Shown piece after piece: positions 38,801-50,884 of a stretch of 64,000 nt of DNA. The DNA is from Nereocystis luetkeana. Taxonomy: Eukaryota > Sar > Phaeophyceae > Laminariales > Laminariaceae. The stretch's first letter is position 1. Each line of letters begins with the position of its first letter. The stretch spans positions 9,767,601 through 9,831,600 of the forward strand of contig JARUPZ010000009.1 of the NCBI GenBank assembly GCA_031213475.1. The letters are read 5' to 3'. Made by a program: the position numbers and the translations under genes. The notes below the pieces were generated by a model. That model was given only the letters and a program-made list of their open reading frames with translations, had not been told where the DNA came from and searched no databases.

Positions 38801-41800
38801 CCATCCCACAACGTGCAGCATGAGGTTCAACGTTGATCACTCATAGCATTTCTGAAAGAAGAAACTACGGAAACAAAGGAAACCTCTGCGCAAGGTCTAG
38901 CTGCCTTCTATGTCTACTCCCCTCTATTTTGTATCTATGATACTCCATTTGTTGGCCCTGCTCCCTCCTCCGTCTCGATATGTGCTCTTTACGTTCTGTC
39001 CTTTGATCCTAAGCCGCATCATTGTCGAAACATCAGCACATCTGGCCAACAAAGAGCAAAACTTTCGTCCTCCGTATCCAATCATTTCTGTATGCCACCT
39101 GTTTCTATAAACTTTTATACGTACCTAGGGTGACGCATATCTACAGCAGTACAGTGGAGCAACAGCCAGAAATGCACAGGAGTAGTCATCATCAGCCGTT
39201 ATCAAAACGCAGCGCGCCTGGCCAACGGGGGGAAGAGCTTTGTAATCCGACGGGGTAGTAATGCACAGCAACAGCCACCAAACTGCAGTACTGGAGTCAA
39301 CTATTACTACCGTTACCCGTAAATCAGCGCACCTGGTCAATAAGGAGAACAGCTTTGTCTTCCGGCGAGGTGGGTTCAATGTCGACGCTCGTCTTCAGCT
39401 GAAGGAACTCCGCGATCGGGGACATAAATCTGCTCGAGTGGGAAAATAATAGTTGTGATATGAAGATATTGTCAGAGTATATGGTTAGAGCTGGGGCTAG
39501 AGGGCTAGGGTTAGGGCGAGGGTGAGGGTGAGATGGACTCATGAGCGCCGATCGTTATGAATCTATGAAGCCATCTCGACAGAAGTCAAAGCCATGATAA
39601 ACAAAAGGCTCGCCTCTACGATCGAAACGCCGCACCCGAACACACTTCCCTCAAGTATCGTGTCGATCGACCGCTGTCGGGCGTTTTCGCTCTGGTGTCT
39701 CGATTCAGACTCATGAGCGCCGATCGTTATGAATCTATGAAGCCCTCTCGATAGAAGTCAAAGCCTTGATAAAAAACGTCTCGCCTCTACGATCGAAACC
39801 CCGTACCCGAACACACTTCGCTCAAGTATTATGTCGATCGACCGCTTCCGGGCGTTTTGGCTCTGGTGTCTCGATTCAGATCGATCGGTGTCGTGAGCGG
39901 ACGATTTTAATGGTCATTTTGAGACACGTTTACGAGCGCTTACCGACAGCAACGCTCCAGGAGCGTCCCTCAGGCAGAAAAGGGGACGTTACTGCTCTAG
40001 TCACTCCACCGTTACTTGCCCCAATATATTTGATTCATACGAAGTAACTACTGTAGTATGGGTTAGCTACCTTTGGCCTAACGACATCCAACGCGGGTTT
40101 GCCGAAGGGAGACTAAGGCTGTCGACCGGGGTCAGGAGGAACGAAGAATGCATCACGGTCGAGGCCATTGAAAGACCAGATCTATCGAACATTCTGGTTC
40201 AAGGTCACCAAAGGTCGCATCAGAAAAGGTGTCTCGTGACTACAGAATTGAAAAGAACTTGATACGAAAACATTGTTCTACATAAGTGCCCGCGTACAGG
40301 AAGTTAATAAGGTAATATGCAAAGCATACCAATGTGAATGTGTGCCTATTTAGTTCGACATTCATCAAGACTCCAAACTTCTCACTCAAAATATTTTTGT
40401 TGACTTTCAACTTGCGCAGCAAGCAGTCATCCGGAACACTTAGTGAGAATCGAACACACAGACCAAAACGCAGAATCTCACCGGTCCAGTGGCCGAAGGG
40501 CATCGTTAAGGGCCTCGGCGCGCCCCGCGGCGACCTCTGAGGATTCATCGGCTTCCGCCTGGTGGCGTTCATTCCCTTCCGAGAACGGTTTTCCGGGCTC
40601 GCTGTCCCACTCGCCTTCCAGGGGACTCTCCGGCCGGAGGCTCTTCATGTCGCACGCTGGAAATAAAAATGAATTTTGGGGCGTTTGTCCACACCTTGGG
40701 GTGAACGTAACTGAAAGGAGAAAATTGGGCCACACTGGCCGCTTTATCGGAATGAAACAAAAGTATGTAGCGGGTCGGCAAATCGATTCTGTTTTCAATT
40801 TGTTTCTACTTTTCGCTTATTATAGTATACCCGGCCACCCCTTCTCGAAAGGGATGCTTGGCCAATGGTCAACTACCTAAGGCAAGATACAAACGAGTAC
40901 CCCTCACCTGCCACCTCCCACCCCATGGTTGGGGCTCGAAACAAAAGTAGGGTATCGGCTTTGTTTGGTCCGTGTACCCTTGGCAATGGGTTTATGGGAG
41001 GTCGACGGTGATTTCAAGGTCGTGCGGCACACATTGTCGGGTGGTGGTGATCGTATGTACTGTCGGCGATAAACCGCGCAGAGACATAATATTTTATCGT
41101 CGTTAACCTGTGGGCCGTTTGTGGATCCCGGTCGGTCAGTCCGTCGGTCGGTCGGTCGGTCGGTCGGTCGGTCCTTTGTTCGCTCAGTCGATCGATCGGT
41201 CGGTCGATAAGTACGTCGGTCGATCGATTGGTCGGCCCGTCCGTCCGTTTGTCCGCCGGTCTGTCTGTCGGTCGGTCGATCGATCGGTCGGTCGATTATT
41301 CGATCGGTTGGTTATCCGATCGATCGGTCGGCCGGTCAGTCCGTTGGTGGATTTGGTCGAACGGTCGATTAGTAGGACGGTTGGTCATTTGGCCGGTTGG
41401 TCGGCCGATCCTTACGGATCGGCCTGTGATTAGAGTGGTTTCGAAAAGAGAACCTACTGTTTCGCAACCAACAATATTGAAACTAATGGAGGATCGTGTA
41501 AAGATCAGAAAAAGTACGAAAATAAAGCTGCGGTCACAAGTGGAGTAAGTAGGTTGGCGGTAAGTGAGAAATGGGCACGGAGTCGAGTTTCCCTTGCACA
41601 AAAACGTTTCCCCCCCCCTTCAGATTTCTCATGGTTATACTTGTTTCTTTCTCGCAGACAAGAAAAGAGTTATCAACGTTGAAGTTTGTGCTGTACGTTT
41701 TTCGGATGGGAAAAACTCAAGTTTTCGTACGTGTGAAAAGCCACCGGACCGGAGGAAATGGGGGCAGGGAGGGAAAAGACATACAAAGAACACGAGAAGA

Positions 41801-44800
41801 AGAGAGTTCGCTCTTGGATCACTTACGTCTGAGGGGTTTCGCATATTTGGCGGCATATCGATGCTTAAAATACGACACCGGAAGTATCGGCACGAGCGAG
41901 CCCTTCCTTCGAGCAGCAACGCTGTGGTTGGCTTTGACCTTCGGAATTGAGGACCGGATCCGCGCGAGTCCAACTCACGGGTTCGTTAGAAATCTATCCA
42001 CGGTTTACAGTGGATCGACCCGAGAGGATGTTTCTAAATTTTCAAACATGACTCGACTTGACGACCCGCGCGGTCTTAAATACTTCCTGACCCGATCCTC
42101 GGGTTGGACTAAGGCACCGTGAGGACCCTTGAAGTATTCGTTAATGCACATGGTATCATTCATCGGTACTAGATAGTCCTCGGCTGGATAGCCCCGGCCA
42201 TGAAAAGTGACCGATGTTTGGGCTCGGAACCCATCGTAGCCCCTTTGTATCACTCGGTGGGACGTTCGAAAGAGCGACAATGCCACGGCGGTAGGAGTGG
42301 CGCCGTTTGGTTTGCTAGCTTGCTGAGTTACCTCTCACATGGATAGACCTCAGCATCTCACGCTAAACATGAACTTCGAAAGAGGGCATTTGTTTTTGTT
42401 CGCGTGCAAGTATGCGACCAAAGGGGATGTTATACTTCGTATGCGGTCGGAACCGTCCTAAAGCTAGAATACTACTGCGCGGCGAACGTATCACGCTGAA
42501 ATGTATCCGCTTGAGGACCTCAACTGGCTCGAAACTATTTTCTCCGAACAAAGTACAACCCCTAACGCCGCGGGATGACTCGGAACCCTATCTACATACC
42601 AGGTACAAACATCTCCCCCAAAGAACAAACGCGCCTGTTGTGAAACGTTGTCGTACGCAGTGACGCGTCAAGCTAATCCTCCTGACAGCTAGTGGGGATG
42701 ACGCGCTATGTTGCGGGAGTTTGGAAGCACCACATGACTGCAAGCCCCCTCGTCTGACGCGTTGGGGTTACCTCTTCCGACAAACCAGGATAATGCTCAG
42801 ACCGATACACAATTAGCATCATGGGCCTTCAGCAGCAGTATCTAACGAACGCGCATAGAAGCGATATATACCTGGTAGATCGGATCTCCTAATGACGGGG
42901 AGGTTGTCCCGGTGATAATTTATCGGGAAGTCTAGCCAAAGTACCCCTCCCCCCCCGGCCAATTCCGTACATAGCACGGTCGTTAGGCATGCCAGGAAGA
43001 AAACCTGCAAACCTAACGAAAAGCAGACTGCAATAGTTGTATTTTCTGATGAGTCCCTCAGTACGGGAGAAGTCCGGTCAGTAACATGACAGCACTTGGT
43101 TTGGTCTGAACAATGTAGTGCCTCTACAGCAGGACGGTCCGACGAACGCACCTTGACTTGAGAGGGATCGGGGATGTATTCATGCCATGCATGGGCGTAG
43201 TCGCACCACCATATACACCGGCATCTCTACAATGCTGGGACGGAGCACGTCAAGTTTTCACCGACCAGGCATGAACATTGCTCCCACCAAGCGCGAGGCG
43301 CAACGTGAGGTGTTGAGCAAGTCGCGTGACGGGCGAGCTGCATCCTACTATAAGCACCGCTTTTGAGGCGGTTTTTCTGGCCTACATGGATGATGGCTTT
43401 GTATGAATTAATTTCGGGGGGGATTTATCTCACCTCCGTAATCCTGCCGTAACGCCTTTTCCATGTGGGAGGACGCCTTCGCGAGGAAGTCAGAGTCCAT
43501 CTCGCACCTCGCCACCTGATCAGCGATTGCACGCAGGGGAACGAAGATAATACGGATGACATCGTAGAGCGCTAGGTGAAACGGCTGTTGTTTTCCCCAC
43601 CGTGCACAGACACATATATCTATGGTTGAATTTCTATCAATGAGGTGTTTCCTGAACTCAGCGACGACGGTTTTCGAGGGTAACGAGGCCCTGCTACGTA
43701 TTCGACGAGGGCCCTAGATGGCAAAGATGAAAATACACCAGTCTGAAGTTGGACGCACGTAGGTCAGGTAGTCAAGTGTAAAGCAAGCTTAGACCAAACC
43801 AAAGTCAGGGGCCGTTCTCCTCGGGTGTTTGCAAAACATAACATCAAAACCAGCGAGTTACGCGGAAAGCGTTCACCTCCAAGTGGAGCTGGGCGCGCAG
43901 CCTCGCGAGTGGCGACTCGATCGATTCCAGACTCTGAGCTGCCAAGGAGAAGCTCCTGTGTACGTGCTTCCGGTGCCTGTTTCCGAGCAAGGGGAACCCG
44001 ACGGAGAACGCGAGGCAGCACCCGTCCTGCGCAAGTGACAGTACAATCATAGCGTTGCACAAGTTTTCTTCGGGAGTTAGGCGCACGCATACTACTCTTG
44101 CTTTGTGTTTCATCCTTCGAAAAAATACCCCCGTGGTCCAGAGTTTGTTGAAGCTTACCTTATGACCATTCACAGAAGGGGGCAGCGTACCGAGAACGCA
44201 AGGCAACACTCGTCCTGGGGCGAGTGCCATTGTTTCACTAGTCGAGCAGACTACGACCTACCCTGCGTAGACCATGTCCACTAGATCGCTGTATCGACGG
44301 TCATGAGTTGCTAAGAACGAGTCGTATCCTACGATACAGACACTCCCCGGAACAAAACACATGGACAAGCAAGAAGAGCTGTGTCTCGCCCATCTCGCTC
44401 ATACCGGTCATCCAGACCTTTAAATGGGGATGGGTGTCATGTGTAGGAGCATGCCGGGTTGTGAGATATGCTACCTCAAAGGGGGAAACCGACCGAGAAC
44501 ACAAGGCAGCACCCCAATAGCGATAAGGATACCTGTTTCATGGCGTAGGAATTCGAGGGGTTGTTTTCGTGGTGGTCATCTTGTTTCCGATCTGGCGGGA
44601 TAACAGTTCAATGCATTTGCAGTGTGTTTGTGAGCAATCTTATGCCCTTCGCTATAAATAAAGTATACCTGGTGCGTGATAATTATTCCGTCATCATAAC
44701 CATGGAGCGTATGCGATGCTTTGCGCATTTTCATGCGTTCATGGTGAACCCTGTTACTTGTGTGTGGGCTTCCCGCATGGGATATGGCATTAACGGGAAA

Positions 44801-47800
44801 AACTGAAGAGTAGAAGCAAGAACGGTACAGTGAACCATAAGACAGGTGTGTGCTTTTCCGATGTGGTTACCACACTGTTCGAAAAGGTAAGGATTAGTTC
44901 CTGTAGACATTAACATGAATGCGAACACTTCCTTATAATTCCGGCCAGAGTAGTGCTGAGGCGCGGGCACGAAAGCGAAACACAACATAAAACCCTGCCC
45001 CAAGCGCTAGCCTGCATCTCGGGTTAACGTTGTCGACTTTGCGGATGTGCAGTACACAGCGATTGTGAAACATGCCGCTCGCTACATGAGCTAGACAAAC
45101 AGGGTGCCACTTTCATTTTTCCTTCTTCGTTTTGGCGGTCGGTCTCTGCTGATTGTCGAGTTAGATCATCTATGCGAGGTGAACAACCGATACAACGCAC
45201 AAGTGGGATTGATCGTATCACGTAGTGCTCATGGTAAAACACCCAAGAGGCAGTTTCATAGTACTCCCATTGCTGTCTCTGGAAGTGGTTACCCCGGAAA
45301 TTTAATTAGCTTGTTAAAGCTGTCATCCAAGGCGGCCTCACTGGCGGTTCTTAGTAGGATGCAGCTCATTCTTCATGCGACTCGTCGGACACCTCACGGC
45401 GCTTTGCGCTTGGTGCAAGCAATGTCTATCTGGTCGGTGAAAACCCGACATGCTCCGTCCCGTCATTGTAGGGATGCGAGGGTCTATGGTCATACGACTA
45501 CGGCCATGCGTGAGATCGAGAACATCTCTCCTAAACCCCTCGCCTCCCAAGGCTGTACCGACTGTGTCAATCTTCGCGAGCGACGATATTAACAGAGCAC
45601 AGCACATATGATAGTGATGGCCACGTATGTGCAAGGCTAGCAAGACGCGTGTATCACGTACGATGGGCCTAGATATAGGGGGTAGCACAATTGCTTATTT
45701 AGGCCCTTCTATCCTCACTTCCCCCTTGGCCTGAGGAGCTCCCGACCGCCTCACCCCGCACCTCCATGGTCTAGGCCTAGGCTGTGGGTGTAGAAATAAC
45801 ACTATCGCGCAACATAAATAGGATGACGGGTGTGTGCCTCACTCGATGTGCTCCGTACGAGACATTGCGCGTTTCGGCTCAAATCGTGTCTGACCGGGCA
45901 GCACGAGGTTTTTACCGCAGTAGTATCGATGGTTAGGAGAAACGGCGCAGAGAACAATGTTGGTCTTGGCTTTGCGCGCGAACGAACAATCTTCGTCGTC
46001 ATTGTTTTGACTGATGGAAAGAATGAAACTCCTGACGTGAGCAGCTCGGAGAATAAGGCACCACCCCCAAGGGGCATTGGTCTGCTTTATGCGGTACCCC
46101 CACTGTAGCATATCTGCAGTACCACCGCCCAAGGACCAACTCTGAGCCGGCGCATGCTACGGTGAGGGTTGGTGCCTGAACGTTCTGGGGGGCTAAAAGG
46201 TCTCTCCCCATCTCATCCCGACAACGTGGAATGTGGGATAAGAATATGGCCAGCTCGCAGCAGCAGCAGCAACAGCAGCAACAACAGCAGCAGCAGCAGC
46301 AGTAACGCCCGGCGCGCGATCAATCGCATGGGCTTATCACGAGTCTAGCAGACAGTGATCCGAACCAATCGACCCATCGGATCCCAACATGTACGTATCG
46401 ATCGGGTACCGTAAGCAGCGTTGAGTCCGTTACAGGAGTGCGCTCGTTTTGTCTGTGTATGCGCTCGTTTCTTCTCTTAACAACGACGAGAAGGGTAGCT
46501 TAAAAGTCGAACATGACATTATCTGAGGGCTCTCTGTCTCTCTCTCTCCTTCTCTTTCTCTGGACGAGGCCTTTCCGTCTTTCCGTAAGCACCTTAACGC
46601 TGTTCGGTCCGTACATGGTATTGGCCCCTTGCATCCTTCCCGTTCTGGATATATCGAGCGCGCGAAAAACGATCGCACCCCTTCGCCAACCCAACGTCCT
46701 GTACGGTATATCTATACCGGTATACCGGTAGCTAAACGCTTGCCTGGAGAAGCTCCGGGTCATCCAGTCGCTTGCAGTTGAGGAGGGACCTCTCCACCAG
46801 CTTCAGGGCCTCAACCCTGTTCGCAAGCCTGAACGCGGTGTAGTATACGAGGGGCTAGGCTCAGGGCTCAATGTTGAGGTGAATGCTTAGGGCTCAATGT
46901 TGAGGTGAGTGCTTCAGGGCTCAGGGCCGAGGTGAGTGCTGGGGCTGAGCTCAGAGTCAGCGGCAGGGCTTCAGCTCGGTTCTCCAGCCTTGACGTGGTT
47001 CAAGGCTGGGGTTGGACGTAGGGGGTCAGGTTGCCGAGAGTAGATCGAACTATGTTATACGTACCTGAGTGCCTCCGTCATCCTAGCGTCCGGCTTCGTC
47101 GCGGTGGCGTCTGAGCCACTACTCGGTGCCGCCGCCAGCGGTGGCGACCCGGGACGCCTGCTGTTATTTTCACCGCCTCTTGTCGTCGACGGAGAAGGAG
47201 AAAAGCGCTCTGAGAACATTCCTTCGGCGACAAGCTCCGCCTCCAAAAACTCCAGTCGAGCCCTTAAGGACGGGTGGGGTGTCATTGCCCCACCCTCGCT
47301 TCCGGTCCCTTCAAAACAAAAATATAGAACACACACGCTTACGGTAGTGCTTGGGCATAATGATATCACAATTCTTTGCTTTGGCTTGGCTGTTTCACAA
47401 GGCGCAGATGTTAATACCGTAGACCGTTTGTAGCGGCGGGTACAGTGGCGTAGGATACGGTCTGTCTGACACATTCGATTGAGGCCTTAACCCAAATATT
47501 CCTGGGCTCTTTACGGGTCACATGATCCAATCCGCGCGGCTCCAGTCAGGACGTGTTTAGAATATCACGGGTCGGCTCGGGTCGACTCGTGTCGGGTCGG
47601 GTTGGGTCCAGTCCGGTCGGTTCGGGGCCGGATGAGGAGGTCTTCAACCTATCACGAGTCAGATGAGGTCAGCCGAACCCGACCAGACCCGAGCATGACC
47701 GCGAGGTTAGACTCGATATTTCACTTCACAGCACGGTGTGTTGAACCACCCGTGCAGTAGGCGTTTCTACTTCGGGACCCCAAAGCAGCGATTGTCTTCG

Positions 47801-50800
47801 AGCAGCGTGAGTACCCAGCAGTGGTACGAGTATATATGTCATCGTGCGCCCGTGCTGCCGCACGACTCCTTGCTGTCAACCACTGTAACTCGGGATTCAA
47901 TCTGTATCAAACCCCAATTACGCAGGGGTCGCTACCGTAGCGGTCACGTTTTTATTGACGTTTCTCCCCTCTGGAGTTCCCAAGCGGGATAAGGCCAAGG
48001 ACTCGCGTTATCCGGACGTGTGTATGGGCATGTCTATATTTTTGTCCTGCACGTCCTTCCCGGCGTACATCCGGTTTACCGGTGCAACGAGGAACAACAT
48101 TGTGCGTTTAGGTGCCATGGTTGCCCCCACTACACCTCGCACAGATCACGATCTATGTAAACGTACCATCTAGATCTTTACTTCCTCCTGAACCCACCGT
48201 TATGAGGTTGCTACGCAAGATCTGCGGAGTACAGATCCGACCCGGCCAACACGCCATTGACAACCTGGCCAATCTAGATGTTTCACCTGTTTATCTCACC
48301 CGCAAAAGGTAGGTAACTTCTCATACCAGATACAGATCAAGGATACACCTGCCCTGTAATGGCTAGCTCATGCACTAGATATCGACCATATGTCCCAGTT
48401 GCGAAATACACCCCTCGCCTCGCGTGAATCGCGGGAGTTTTGCCAGCTTTTAATATTATAGACAGCCACCGCTACCCTTTTGTAAATTCCGCATTTGGCA
48501 AAAGGTTTCCACAAGACTCTCGTCGTTTCAGAGGAGGACGCGAACGAATGTTGGGGCAAGAAATCGCGCTTCGGCGTCGAGCGCTTACACTAAAATATGC
48601 CGGGCGCACAAGAGTCTATGCTCTAGGTTGTTCGAGAATCGTGTCACAACAACGGTTTGCGCAAGGCTTGCTCAAAGTAGGCGTTTCTCGGTGGCAGGGT
48701 CCCATACCGTAGGCCATACGTTAGGTACATAGCCGTATCGCAAACGCGACGAGCGTAGCAGCCGTGGTATACCTTCGATGGTATGCCTATCTCTACAGCA
48801 AGGAACGACACGGCGTTCCCGCAATATCGGTCTTGTCGTCGTTCGTTGCTTCCAGGAGGCACCTTAATAACTGTTTGCGTAACTATAACGACCGCTTGAC
48901 CTTCCTATAAATCTACAAAAGGCCTTTGTATTTCCACCCAGGTGGTTTTAAAAATGTCAGTCCTGACCCTCGTCCATAAAAACGCACACTGGTATGTAAG
49001 CACACATAAACGTGGTGATTCGTTTAAACTTGCGATTGCAGCAGGTCCGTACCGCCGCCATGCCACTACGTACGGAGGGGTCATCACAAACTCCCGACAA
49101 TTTGCAGTATATCATCTGTAGCGTCCACTCTTTCTTATGCAGGCATTCTCGATATAAACATGCTTCGTCGCACGCACCTGAAGTGGAAAAATATTTCACG
49201 CCCCCTTGGGTGGCGTTACCCCCACCGTTGTTGCCCTTTTTTGTGGACGCAGATGAGGCGCGGAGGTAACAGGCTTTCGCGAACGCAAACAGAGAGAACC
49301 GTTCTTCGCCTCTCGACGACAATGATGCTGATGATGATGATGATGTTGTTGTTCCTTCTTCCCCAACACCCGCGGCCTGTGGCGTGCATCCACAAATAGG
49401 TGGAGGCGGTAGCAGAGAGGGAAGGAGGGATGGGGGGGGGTAGGGGGTACTCATTGTCATGCATGGCCGTGTTCGTATCGCCATAGACCCGCAAAGAGGG
49501 GGGCGGGAGGGTGAGCGGAAGGGGCAACGGGGGTGCACTCGTGTCCTGCAATGGGCTCAAGGCGTAAGGACATAGACCCTCGTATCTCTACAATGCCGAG
49601 AGGGGACGGAGCATGTCGGGCTTTCGCCAACCGGCCAGACATCGCTTGCACCCGAGCGAAACACGCTAGCGAAACGTTCGGACGGGTATTGGTGAGCCGC
49701 ATGAAGGGTGAGGTTCATCCTGCTAGTCTATAAGCCGGGAACAGCCTGTGAGGCGGGAGCGAGCGAGGGAGGGGGGAAGGGAGCGTTACATCATTGTTAC
49801 AAGGCTCACCCTACAGTAGTTCAGAGGGGTAAAGTCATCGGCCATCCGTTTTCCAACAGCCCGTCGGTCCGCGCTGTGAGCAAAGAGGGGTTTATAGACC
49901 AATATCGCAACGTTTCTTAGTAATGTCGACACGACGAGCTTGGACCAGTTCTCACCTCGCAGCAATTCCTGGGGCTGCCGATTGTTCTATTGATAGAGGT
50001 CGTGCGGGATATGCACGGTACGGATCCAACCCGGAAAGCACGCGCTACGAGACGATTCAGAATACACGGGTCCCACTCGCGGTCGTGCGCGTGAGCTAGA
50101 TCACACAAGATCGGGGCTACATGTTCCTGAAGAGATGGAGATCTTCAAATGAATCTGCGGATGATATGTCCGAGATGCGTAACAGTGTCGTTTGCGAGAG
50201 AGAGATTACCCCAACCCGTGAGCAAAGGCGAGGGGTGCCTACATGGCGCCCCTCTCCGGGGGGAAGCATGCGCTCTCCGGGGGAGAGCATGCGCCAGGAG
50301 CTGCTAGTCTCTCTAGAGTTTTATTTTGTTTCCACAGAGTTAAAACGAAATCGTCTCCGATTTGCTGGAGGTGCTCCCAATCGGAACGTAGCAATTTCCC
50401 GCATTGCTATGTGATGAGAACAAAGGAGTCAGAAGATTTACGCTCACGATGCCCTACTCAGACGCGTGGCTCCGGCAAGGTAAGCGCCTTGTTTTTTCTC
50501 GGATGGCTCAGACGTGCTCGAGGGTCTTCTATACCTCACCCAAACACTACTTTAGAGAGAAAGCGACCAATTCATTTTACTGTTTTTGGGGAGCTCAGAG
50601 GGAGAGCTTGACGGTGACAGAAAGGGCGGTGGCGACGACGGACACTGCGTGACTTGGGGGGGGGTACAGATTGTTGTCCGATTGCGCAATGCACATGAGG
50701 CGCCGCGGCACGGACGCAACGAGGCCCTACGTAGCCGTGTTTGTCAGACGTTCACGCCACTCGTATTGACGTTGGATAGAAAACAACAGCAACAACAGCA

Positions 50801-50833
50801 ATAACAACAACAACGATAACAACAGCAACAACG

Positions 50834-50884
<51 letters not shown>

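Larger units (their letters stand above)
40657..43433. other. Intron between exons 9 and 10
   Basis: Contains a RepB copy (40836-40915), the GGTC/GATC array (41131-41411) and a reverse RepA copy (43160-43372). A plus-strand frame at 41571-42122 (183 codons) has no recognisable domain. Confidence 0.55.
44027..46743. other. Intron between exons 7 and 8 (GC-AG)
   Basis: Contains decayed copies of the exon 8 edge (44180-44520), a RepA copy (45062-45535), a CAG/CAA run (46257-46303) and a TIR-T element (46433-46684). Confidence 0.6.

Noticed and set aside
41131..41411. A CRISPR-like array
   Set aside because: Continuous tetramer repeat without unique spacers; none of the other tandem repeats has spacer structure either.
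41110..41601. Long frames over the GGTC/GATC array
   Set aside because: Translation of a tetramer repeat, open in several frames at once.
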